This document shows, piece after piece, positions 45,760 to 53,647 of a stretch of 64,000 bases of DNA. Source of the DNA: Pseudomonas citri (GTDB lineage Bacteria; Pseudomonadota; Gammaproteobacteria; Pseudomonadales; Pseudomonadaceae); the NCBI RefSeq assembly GCF_025336485.1, contig NZ_JAODAB010000025.1, positions 1 to 64,000 on the forward strand. Reading direction: 5' to 3'. Every line of letters starts with the position of its first letter. Position 1 is the stretch's first letter. The notes below the pieces were generated by a model. That model searched no databases and was not told where the DNA came from. It was given only the letters and a program-made list of their open reading frames with translations. Position numbers and translations under genes: made by a program.

Positions 45760-47258
45760 CAGAAACGCTCCAGCTCAGGAAACGGCAACTGTCCGCCATG
45801 AATGTGCATCGCGCCGAACTCGGCGCAGCGGTGCAGGGTCGGGATGTTCTTACCGGGGTTGAGCAGGCCGTGGGGATCGAACGCCGCTTTTACCGCGTGG
45901 AACAGGTTCAATTCGTCGCTGTTGAACTGGGTGCACATCTGATTGATTTTTTCCCGACCGACCCCGTGCTCGCCGGTGATGCTGCCACCCACCTGGACAC
46001 ACAGTTCGAGGATTTTTCCGCCCAGGCTTTCGGCGCGCTCCAGTTCGCCGGGCTGGTTGGCATCGAACAGGATCAGCGGGTGCATGTTGCCGTCGCCGGC
46101 GTGAAACACATTGGCGACCCGAAGGCCATGCTCGGCGCCGAGGCTGGCGATGCGTTGCAGCACCTCGGGCAAAGCGCGGCGCGGAATGGTGCCGTCCATG
46201 CAATAGTAATCCGGCGCCAGGCGGCCCACCGCCGGGAAGGCGTTCTTGCGTCCGGCCCAGAACCGCAGGCGCTCGGCTTCGTCCCGCGCCTGGCGCACCT
46301 CGGTGGCACCGGCCTGTTGCAGGACCTGGCGCACGCGTTCGCAGTCGTCATGCACGTCGGCCTCGACCCCGTCCAGCTCGCACAGCAGGATCGCTTCGGC
46401 GTCCACCGGGTAGCCGGCGCGGATGAAATCTTCGGCGGCGCGGATCGCCAGGTTGTCCATCATTTCCAGGCCGCCGGGGATAATGCCGGCGGCGAGGATG
46501 TCGGCCACGGCCCGGCCGGCCTTGTCCACCGAATCGAAACTGGCCAGCAGCACCTTGGCGACCTGGGGGCGGGGCAGCAGCTTGACCGTCACTTCGGTGA
46601 TCACCCCCAGCAAACCTTCGGAGCCGGTGAACAAGGCCAACAGGTCCAGGCCTGCCGAGTCGAGGGCTTCGCTGCCCAGGGTCAGGTGTTCGCCTTCGAT
46701 CGTGAGGACTTCCACTTTCAGCAGGTTGTGCACCGTCAGGCCGTACTTGAGGCAGTGCACGCCGCCGGCGTTTTCCGCGACGTTGCCGCCGATGGAACAG
46801 GCGATCTGCGACGACGGATCCGGCGCGTAATACAACCCGAACGGCGCCGCGGCCTGGGAGATCGCCAGGTTACGCACCCCCGGCTGAAGCCGTGCGGTGC
46901 GCGCGTCGGGGTCGATGTGCAGGATCTGGTTGAACCGCGCCATCACCAGCAACACGCCGCTCGCCAGGGGCAGGGCGCCGCCGGACAAACCCGTCCCGGC
47001 GCCCCTGGCGACCACCGGGACATTCTGCCCATGGCAAAGCTTGAGCAGCGCCTGCACCTGTTCGACGCGCCGGGGCAAGACCACCAGCAGCGGTGTGGTG
47101 CGGTAGGCCGACAGCCCGTCGCATTCGTAGGGCTTGAGGTCTTCCTCGCGGTGCAGGATGTCCAGGTCGGGAACCTGAGCCTGCAAGGCTGCAAGCAGGG
47201 CCTGTTTGTCTACCTTCGGCAAGGGGCCGTCGAGGTGTTCGTCGTAGAGGATGTTCAT
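45759..47258 (-). CDS. glcD: Glycolate oxidase catalytic subunit GlcD
   Basis: A 499-residue FAD-linked oxidase that converts glycolate to glyoxylate. FAD-binding motifs VPVVARGAGTGLSGGALPL and CSIGGNVAENAGG are intact, and the C-terminus carries HAGDGNMHPLI and GSITGEHGVGREK, which are characteristic. First gene of glcDEF here; no glcC regulator or malate synthase is in the window. Related D-lactate and D-2-hydroxyglutarate dehydrogenases share this fold, but the overall pattern and the glcE/glcF neighbours favour GlcD. Confidence 0.93.
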   Translation of the reverse strand: MNILYDEHLDGPLPKVDKQALLAALQAQVPDLDILHREEDLKPYECDGLSAYRTTPLLVVLPRRVEQVQALLKLCHGQNVPVVARGAGTGLSGGALPLASGVLLVMARFNQILHIDPDARTARLQPGVRNLAISQAAAPFGLYYAPDPSSQIACSIGGNVAENAGGVHCLKYGLTVHNLLKVEVLTIEGEHLTLGSEALDSAGLDLLALFTGSEGLLGVITEVTVKLLPRPQVAKVLLASFDSVDKAGRAVADILAAGIIPGGLEMMDNLAIRAAEDFIRAGYPVDAEAILLCELDGVEADVHDDCERVRQVLQQAGATEVRQARDEAERLRFWAGRKNAFPAVGRLAPDYYCMDGTIPRRALPEVLQRIASLGAEHGLRVANVFHAGDGNMHPLILFDANQPGELERAESLGGKILELCVQVGGSITGEHGVGREKINQMCTQFNSDELNLFHAVKAAFDPHGLLNPGKNIPTLHRCAEFGAMHIHGGQLPFPELERF

Positions 47259-47308
47259 GGATCAAGGCCTCGGAGGAGATGACCTGTGGCGAGGGCAGGT
47301 CTTGAGTG

Positions 47309-48238
47309 TCACTGCCCCAACCCCTTGAGAAATTCCCGATACAGCGCCGCAGTCCGTTGCGGCTTTTCAATCGGCGGCAGGTGCCCGAGTCCGTCCCAGA
47401 TTTCCACCCGCAGATCCGCGATGCCCTTGCTCCACACCGGCACGCAACTGACGTCGATCATTCTGTCCTGGCGGCCCCAGAGTAGCAGCGACGGGGCGCG
47501 GATGTCGGCCAGGCGCGGCTCCATCGGCGGGCTGGCGTTAAAGTCCGTATAGATCTCCGCCAGCTCTTCCCGGCACTGTACATACTTCTCGGCCACCGCC
47601 GCCAACACCACCCCCGGTACCCAGGGCGGCGAGTCCATGCTCATCGCGTAGAACGGTGCGAAATCACTTCGCGAGGACATCAGGGAGGGATTCTTGCCGG
47701 CGGCCACGTGGCGGTCCATGTCGCTGGGCTGGGGCGACGTCACGCCGGCCGGGTTGAGCAGCGCCAGGGTCAGCACGCGCTCAGGCGAAGTGGCCGCCAG
47801 CCAGGCTGCCAGATAACCGCCCATGGAATTGCCGATCACATGGACCTTGTCCAGGCCACAGGCGTCGAGCAACTCGATCACCCGCCGGGCCTGGGTCGGA
47901 ATGTCATAGCCGCCGCCGGCCTTGAAGCCGGTTTCACCATGGCCGGCCAAGTCGGGGATGAGCACCCGGTAGTCACCGACAAATTGCCGGGCAAACCGCA
48001 GCCAGAGGTTCTTGTCGGCACTGTAGCCGTGCAGCATCAGAATGCTGCCGGACGCCTCATAAGGCCCGCCTTGCAGGGTCGATACCGTCATTTCGCTGAT
48101 GGGTACGGTGATCTTGTGCAGCCGGGAAAGACGCGTGTCTAGCGCCATGCCCAGGTCGAACAGCACCTGGCCGATGCCCGGATAAGTCAACCAGCTCCAG
48201 ACGATGAACACGGCGAGGAGTACCCACAACACCAGCAT
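47309..48238 (-). CDS. Membrane-anchored alpha/beta hydrolase
   Basis: A 309-residue alpha/beta-fold hydrolase with a hydrophobic N-terminal segment (MLVLWVLLAVFIVWSWLTY) that probably anchors it. Nucleophile elbow GNSMGGYLA (Ser near 137), an oxyanion-type LHGYSADKNLW near residue 64 and a late GLGHLPPIE with the catalytic histidine. Substrate unknown. ATG 48238 is chosen over an earlier in-frame codon because it begins the hydrophobic segment. Located 50 bp downstream in map terms from glcD but transcribed separately or as the leading gene of that strand. Confidence 0.82.
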   Translation of the reverse strand: MLVLWVLLAVFIVWSWLTYPGIGQVLFDLGMALDTRLSRLHKITVPISEMTVSTLQGGPYEASGSILMLHGYSADKNLWLRFARQFVGDYRVLIPDLAGHGETGFKAGGGYDIPTQARRVIELLDACGLDKVHVIGNSMGGYLAAWLAATSPERVLTLALLNPAGVTSPQPSDMDRHVAAGKNPSLMSSRSDFAPFYAMSMDSPPWVPGVVLAAVAEKYVQCREELAEIYTDFNASPPMEPRLADIRAPSLLLWGRQDRMIDVSCVPVWSKGIADLRVEIWDGLGHLPPIEKPQRTAALYREFLKGLGQ

Positions 48239-48445
48239 GTCTTTCTCTCCATGAACCACGACGGAATGTGTTCGGCCAGCGTGGGCCGATTGAGGTGGCC
48301 GGTGCTTACCTGTCAATCCTCCTTGTCATGTATAGCTAAATCTGAGGAGGACTACAGGAATTAACCCCTGCCTTCGGGTAGCGACTGCCCCTTGGCTCGG
48401 GTAGGGTGCCCGTGCAGTCTTTCTTTACGGAACAAGGATGAAACC

Positions 48446-49684
48446 ATGACGACTACCGCTCTTCGCTCCCGCCTGGCCATCAGTCTCGGCTTGAGCCTGG
48501 CCCTTGGCGCATTCGCCCCCGTGACGTTCGCACAGCCCCAGCAACCGGTCCTGACACTCGCCGAACAATCCAAGGGCGAGGCCCTGAAACTGTTGGAAAG
48601 CCTGGTGAACATCGACTCCGGCTCCGGTTATGTGCCGGGGCTGAGCCAGGTGGGTGACATTGCCATCGATGAGTTGCAGAAGTTGGGCGCGACCATCGAA
48701 AAAGTCCCCAACTCGGACGGCACCCAGCACATCCTGGCGACCCTCAAGGGCACCGGCAAGGCCAGGATTTTGCTGATGGCCCACATGGACACGGTGTTCA
48801 AGGAGGGCTCGGCCGCCGAGCGTCCCTTCCACATCAAGGACGGCCGGGCCTATGGGCCGGGGGTGATGGATGACAAGGGCGGTATCGTCGCCGGGATCTA
48901 TGCACTGAAGGTGCTCAAGAATCTCGACTTCAAGAATTATGCGCAAATCACCTTCCTGCTCGATGCCAGCGAAGAAACCGGCTCGGACGTGGCCACCGAC
49001 CTGATCAAGAAAACCGCCAAGGCCCATGATGTGACCCTCAACCTTGAACCGGGGCGCCCGGCCGACGGGCTGGTGGTGTGGCGCAAGGGCAGTGCCACGG
49101 CGCTGGTGGAGGTCAAGGGCAAGGCGTCCCATGCCGGTGTCGCGCCGGAACTGGGGCGCAATGCGGCGATGGAAGTGGCGCATCAGATTCTGCAACTGGG
49201 CAAGCTGGGCGACGCGGAAAAGAAAACCACCATCAACTTCACGGTGCTCAAGGCCGGCGACCGGACCAACGTGATCCCCGATCAGGCGAGCGCCAAGGCT
49301 GACGTGCGGGCGGCGGTGCCGGAAGAGTTCGACCGCATTGAAAAAGACCTGGCGCGGGTCTCGCAGGACAAGCTGATCGCCGACACCGAAGTCACCACCA
49401 GCCTCAAGCGCGGCCTGCCGCCGATGCCGCAGACGGCGGAGTCGGACCGCTTGATGGCCATGGCCCAGGGCATCTATGGCGAACTGGGGCGCAAACTCAC
49501 CGAAGAAGGCAGCGGCGGGGCGGCGGACGCCAGCCTGTCGGCCGGTGTGGGCACGACGACGCTGGACGGTTTTGGGATTGTCGGCGGCAATATCCACACG
49601 CCGGAGGAATATGCCGAGGTCGAGAGCGTGGTGCCTAGGATTTATCTGTTGTCGCGGATGATCATGGAGTTGGCGGGGCGGTGA
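48446..49684 (+). CDS. M20-family peptidase (glutamate carboxypeptidase CPG2-like), exported
   Basis: A 412-residue zinc peptidase. Signal peptide at residues 1-29 (LAISLGLSLALGAFAPVTFA), then M20 motifs: LLMAHMDTVF (metal His), GPGVMDDKGG (bridging Asp), DASEETGSD (catalytic Glu and metal Glu) and a lid/dimerisation domain with GKASHAGVAPELGRNA. Close to carboxypeptidase G2, which releases C-terminal glutamate from folates and similar compounds. ATG 48446 follows AAGGA at 7 bp and begins the signal peptide. Confidence 0.88.
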   Translation: MTTTALRSRLAISLGLSLALGAFAPVTFAQPQQPVLTLAEQSKGEALKLLESLVNIDSGSGYVPGLSQVGDIAIDELQKLGATIEKVPNSDGTQHILATLKGTGKARILLMAHMDTVFKEGSAAERPFHIKDGRAYGPGVMDDKGGIVAGIYALKVLKNLDFKNYAQITFLLDASEETGSDVATDLIKKTAKAHDVTLNLEPGRPADGLVVWRKGSATALVEVKGKASHAGVAPELGRNAAMEVAHQILQLGKLGDAEKKTTINFTVLKAGDRTNVIPDQASAKADVRAAVPEEFDRIEKDLARVSQDKLIADTEVTTSLKRGLPPMPQTAESDRLMAMAQGIYGELGRKLTEEGSGGAADASLSAGVGTTTLDGFGIVGGNIHTPEEYAEVESVVPRIYLLSRMIMELAGR

Positions 49685-50210
49685 GGCTGACCTCAGCCCT
49701 ATAAGGCATGCATGTTCCTGTGGCGAGGGAGCTTGCTCCCGCTGGGTGGCGAAGCCGCCCCATGAATTTTGTGAAAACACAAAAATTAGGTGGCGGCCAT
49801 ACGCAGGTTGGTAGACCGGGTACCAAGGCAAACCCAGCGCGCCACAAGGGCGCCCCGCGCACAGCCGCCATAACAAATCTGCCGACGAAAGTCGTCAGCG
49901 GACTGTATCTGCCGGCGCTGTGCGCCTTAGTTTTACCCGGGCTACCAAACCCGATCGCTGATTCGTCAGCAACCGGAAAACGATAAAGCCCAGGCCTCAA
50001 GGCGCACAAGCCGGCGGATTCTGGCGTAGTTGTAGGTAATGGCGCAAGGCACGGTAGCCCGTTCCTACGCCGCAGCCAGTCCCGATAAACACACAGGCTT
50101 TTGTGACCCTGCACAGTTGTGGGGGCAAAGCTTGCCCGCGATGACGGCGGCACATCCAGCATCGATGCAAGCTGACCCACCGCTATCGCGAGCAAGCTTG
50201 AGGGCTTGGG
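49685..50210. other. Gene-free, hairpin-rich interval flanked by REP palindromes
   Basis: About 525 bp with overlapping open frames on both strands but no coding character I trust. Hairpins: GGGAGCTTGCTCCC (REP, near 49726), GGTGGC-GAA-GCCGCC (49745-49759), AATTTTGTG-AAAA-CACAAAAATT (49765-49787), CGAC-GAAA-GTCG (49883-49894) and GGCGC-TGT-GCGCC (49914-49926). REP halves recur at about 50117-50144 and 50179-50199. It may be a dispersed repeat or a structured RNA. Confidence 0.45.
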
Positions 50211-51023
50211 TCAGCTCAATTCCAACCAGATCGGCGCATGGTCCGACGGCTTCTCCATGCCACGCAGTTCATAGTCCACGCCGGCATCCTTGACCCGGGG
50301 CAGCAGGCCGTGGGAGGTGAGGATCAGGTCGATGCGCAGGCCACGCTTGGGTTCGTCCTCGAAGCCGCGGCTGCGGTAGTCGAACCAGCTGAAGCGGTCG
50401 GTGACGTCCGGGTTCAGGTGGCGGAAACTGTCCACCAGGCCCCAGTTCTTCAGGCGTTCCATCCACTCGCGTTCTTCTGGCAGGAAGCTGCATTTGCCGG
50501 TTTTCAGCCAGCGTTTCATGTTGTCCGGGCCGATGCCGATGTCGCAATCTTGCGGGGAGATGTTCACGTCGCCCATCACTACCACCGGCTGGTCGTTGCT
50601 AAAGCGGCTCTCCAGCAATTGTTGCAAGTCGCTGTAGAAGCGTTCCTTGGCCGGGAATTTGGTCGGGTGGTCGCGGCTTTCGCCTTGTGGGAAGTAGCCG
50701 TTCATGATGATCACCGGCACGCCGTTGGCGTCGGCGAAAGTGCCCCAGATGAAACGGCGCTGGGCGTCCTCATCGTCACTTTCAAAACCTTTGTACAGGC
50801 TCAGCGGCGCCTGGCGTGAGAGTAGGGCGACGCCGTAGTGGCCCTTTTGTCCGTGGTAATGCACGTGATAGCCCAGGGCTTGCACTTCGGCCAGGGGGAA
50901 CTGTTCGTCGTGGACCTTGGTTTCCTGCAACCCGATCACGTCCGGCTGATGCTTCTCGATCAGTGCCGCCAACTGATGGGGACGGGCGCGCAGGCCGTTG
51001 ATGTTGAAGGAGACGATCTTCAT
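50211..51023 (-). CDS. xthA: Exodeoxyribonuclease III
   Basis: A 270-residue exonuclease/AP endonuclease of base-excision repair. Motifs: MKIVSFNINGLRAR (residues 1-14), LQETKVHDEQFP (catalytic Glu), a VVMGDVNISPQDCDIG segment and the C-terminal GMEKPSDHAPI with catalytic Asp-His. Full length for the family. ATG 51023 begins the conserved sequence; an in-frame codon at 51062 is not needed. Confidence 0.93.
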   Translation of the reverse strand: MKIVSFNINGLRARPHQLAALIEKHQPDVIGLQETKVHDEQFPLAEVQALGYHVHYHGQKGHYGVALLSRQAPLSLYKGFESDDEDAQRRFIWGTFADANGVPVIIMNGYFPQGESRDHPTKFPAKERFYSDLQQLLESRFSNDQPVVVMGDVNISPQDCDIGIGPDNMKRWLKTGKCSFLPEEREWMERLKNWGLVDSFRHLNPDVTDRFSWFDYRSRGFEDEPKRGLRIDLILTSHGLLPRVKDAGVDYELRGMEKPSDHAPIWLELS

Positions 51024-51196
51024 GGTCGGCTGTCCTAGCAAAACTGCGATGCTAGCTGACATGTGGGAAGGGAGCCAGCGTGGCAGTAGGACAAATGCAC
51101 TGCTAATGTCCTTGGCATGTAGGAACGGTCGCGACCCATCGAGTTCGTACTCAATAAGAGCAGGGCCACACCGAGCCCGCCCAGGAGAGCCATGCC

Positions 51197-51841
51197 ATGC
51201 CTGAAAACGCCATCGCCGATATTCATATGCTCGACAGCGGCTATTCCCGCGAGGCCCGATCCTTGCTGTACCAGGCCTATCGTCATGAACCGACCTTCAG
51301 CTACCTGTTCGAGTCCGAGCGCCCGGGGTATGAACAGCGGGTGCGGGCCACGGTGCGTGAGCTGGTCAAGCAGCATTTTCTCCAGGAACTGCCGGCGATT
51401 GGCCTGCTGGTCAACGACCGTCTGATCGGCATTGCCCTGATCGCCCCACCGCAGCGCCGCCTGGGGATCACCGAAAGCTGGGCCTGGCGCCTGCGGATGG
51501 TGCTCAGCACCGGGTTTCGCTGCACCCGGCGCTACCTCGATTACCACGCGGCGGTGCTGGCTTGCCTGCCCTCGGACGCGGTCCACGTGCTGCCGTTGCT
51601 GGGCATTCATCCGCAGTTCCAGGGGCAGCATTTTGGCGAGCAGTTGCTGGGTGCGGTGCACAATTGGTGCGCGGTGGACGAAAACTCCCAAGGCGTGGTG
51701 CTGGACACCGGCAACTCCCGTTACCTGGCGTTCTATAAACGCCAGGGCTATGAGGAAATCGGTGAAATAGCGGTAGGACCGATCCGTGAGCACGTGTTCT
51801 TCCACGCCAATCCGCAGGTGCTACAGAGCGCGACGGCATAG
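51197..51841 (+). CDS. GNAT-family N-acetyltransferase
   Basis: A 214-residue acetyltransferase. A long N-terminal part leads to the acetyl-CoA region LPLLGIHPQFQGQHFGEQLL (motif A, Q-x-x-G-x-G/F) and a following GVVLDTGNSRYLAFYKRQGYEEIG (motif B). Substrate unknown. ATG 51197 follows AGGAGA at about 9 bp. An out-of-frame ATG lies 5 bp upstream. Confidence 0.82.
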   Translation: MPENAIADIHMLDSGYSREARSLLYQAYRHEPTFSYLFESERPGYEQRVRATVRELVKQHFLQELPAIGLLVNDRLIGIALIAPPQRRLGITESWAWRLRMVLSTGFRCTRRYLDYHAAVLACLPSDAVHVLPLLGIHPQFQGQHFGEQLLGAVHNWCAVDENSQGVVLDTGNSRYLAFYKRQGYEEIGEIAVGPIREHVFFHANPQVLQSATA

Positions 51842-51919
51842 TCCTGCGGTATAGTCCGGCGAACTTTTGAGAAATGTCCGGCTCTATCAGGTTTCCAAGC
51901 CCGTGATAGCATCCGCGCC

Positions 51920-53647
51920 ATGAATTTCCCAGGACGAATGACCAGTGGCGCGCTCTTGCTGGTCCTCAGCGGCGCGGCGCTGGCACAAAGTGAGTTGGAC
52001 GTGCGGATCAAGCCCTCCAACAACGAACTCAAGGCCAACGTGGAAGGGTATATCGGTGGCCTGGGGGATCGCGACGAGGAGGCCTTGCTGCGCTTCAGTC
52101 GCGGTGCCGAGGAGCAGGCGCGCAAAGCCGCCCAGGCGTTGGGTTACTACCAACCGCAGATCGACAGCGTGGTCGAGGCCGGCAAGGTCCCGCGCCTGGT
52201 GTTGACCATCGAGCCCGGCGAGCCGGTGCACCTGCGCAACGTAGTCATTCGCGTCGACGGCCCGGCGGCATCGCTCAAGGCTTTTCGTCTGCCTCGCGAC
52301 GCTGCGCTCAAGCCAGGCGCGGTGCTCAACCATGGACACTATGAAGACGCCAAGCGGCTGATCCAGAACCAGGCCTCGCGCTATGGGTTTTTCAGCGGGC
52401 GATTCGTCAGCCAGACACTGCGGGTGGATCCCCAGGCCGGCATTGCCGATATCGAACTGATCTACGACAGCGGCCCGCGTTATGCCCTGGGCCCGGTGAG
52501 TTTCGAGGGCGACACGCCGTTCGATGAGGACCTGCTGCAACGCATGGTGCCGTTCAAGGCCGGCACGGCCTATGACTCCGAACTCATTGCCGAACTCAAC
52601 CAGGCCTTGCAGTCGAGCGGCTACTTCGAGGGCGTGCGGGTGGATGCCGCACCCACCGCGGCTGTCGATAACGTCGTCCCGGTGGCGGTCAAGGTCGATA
52701 CCCGCAAGCCGCGCACCATGGGCCTGGGCCTGGGCTTTTCCACCGACGTCGGCCCACGGGCCAAAGCCAATTGGACGCGTCACTGGGTCAACCCCCAAGG
52801 CCACAGTTATGGCTGGGAAGCGGAAGTGTCGGCGCCCCGGCAGAACGTCGGCCTGTGGTACGACGTGCCATTGGACCCGCCGCTGACCGACAAGCTGCGC
52901 TACGCCGGCGGTTATCAGAACGAAGAACTGGCCGGCACCGACACCCTCAGCAAGCTGCTCACCGTGGGCCCCGAATGGCACAGCAAGTTGCCCAGTGGCT
53001 GGCAACGGGTGGTGTCGCTCAAATGGCAGCGCGAGGAATACCGCCTCGGCGACGACGCGGGCTTGAGCACGCTGCTGATGCCGGGGGTCAGCTATTCCTA
53101 CCTGCGCAGCGACAACCGCATCGATCCCCACAACGGCTACCGGCTGCAGTTCGACGCCAAGGTCGCCAAGGAAGGACTGGGTTCGGACAACAACCTTTTA
53201 TACGGCACGGCCATGGTCAAGGGCCTGACCACCGTGTTCGACAAACATCGCCTGCTGGCCCGCGCCCAGGTCGGCGGCAGCGCCACCAACGGCTATAAGT
53301 CGATCCCCCCGTCGTTGCGCTTTTTTGCCGGCGGCGACCAGAGCGTGCGGGGCTACGATTATCAGAGCCTGTCCCCGGAGAACGCCGAGGGCGACCGCAT
53401 CGGTGGGCGCTACATGGTGGCCGGCAGCCTCGAATATCAATATTCGATCGCCGAAAAATGGCGGGTGGCGACGTTCATCGACCAGGGCAACTCCTTTAAC
53501 AGCCTCGAACTGCCGAGCCTCAAGACCGGTGTCGGTGTCGGCGTGCGCTGGGTGTCGCCGGTGGGCCCGATCCGCCTCGACCTGGCCCATGCCATGGACG
53601 ACGAGGGCGGCATTCGATTGCACTTTTCCATGGGGCCTGAGCTGTGA
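51920..53647 (+). CDS. tamA: Translocation and assembly module subunit TamA
   Basis: A 575-residue outer-membrane protein of the BamA/Omp85 family: signal peptide (GALLLVLSGAALA), three POTRA domains (about 25-265) and a 16-strand barrel to the C-terminus, which ends in a hydrophobic/aromatic-type beta signal (LHFSMGPEL). Barrel motif GGDQSVRGYDYQSL (the conserved RGY loop 6) is intact. With TamB it supports outer-membrane assembly and phospholipid transport. The stop overlaps tamB's GTG (GTGA). Confidence 0.92.
   Translation: MNFPGRMTSGALLLVLSGAALAQSELDVRIKPSNNELKANVEGYIGGLGDRDEEALLRFSRGAEEQARKAAQALGYYQPQIDSVVEAGKVPRLVLTIEPGEPVHLRNVVIRVDGPAASLKAFRLPRDAALKPGAVLNHGHYEDAKRLIQNQASRYGFFSGRFVSQTLRVDPQAGIADIELIYDSGPRYALGPVSFEGDTPFDEDLLQRMVPFKAGTAYDSELIAELNQALQSSGYFEGVRVDAAPTAAVDNVVPVAVKVDTRKPRTMGLGLGFSTDVGPRAKANWTRHWVNPQGHSYGWEAEVSAPRQNVGLWYDVPLDPPLTDKLRYAGGYQNEELAGTDTLSKLLTVGPEWHSKLPSGWQRVVSLKWQREEYRLGDDAGLSTLLMPGVSYSYLRSDNRIDPHNGYRLQFDAKVAKEGLGSDNNLLYGTAMVKGLTTVFDKHRLLARAQVGGSATNGYKSIPPSLRFFAGGDQSVRGYDYQSLSPENAEGDRIGGRYMVAGSLEYQYSIAEKWRVATFIDQGNSFNSLELPSLKTGVGVGVRWVSPVGPIRLDLAHAMDDEGGIRLHFSMGPEL

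Noticed and set aside
49662..50195. A 177-residue minus-strand open frame in the gene-free interval after the M20 peptidase
   Set aside because: Low-complexity Pro/Leu/Ala-rich translation that runs through REP palindromes and overlaps the end of the M20 gene; more likely a by-product of a structured or repeated DNA element.
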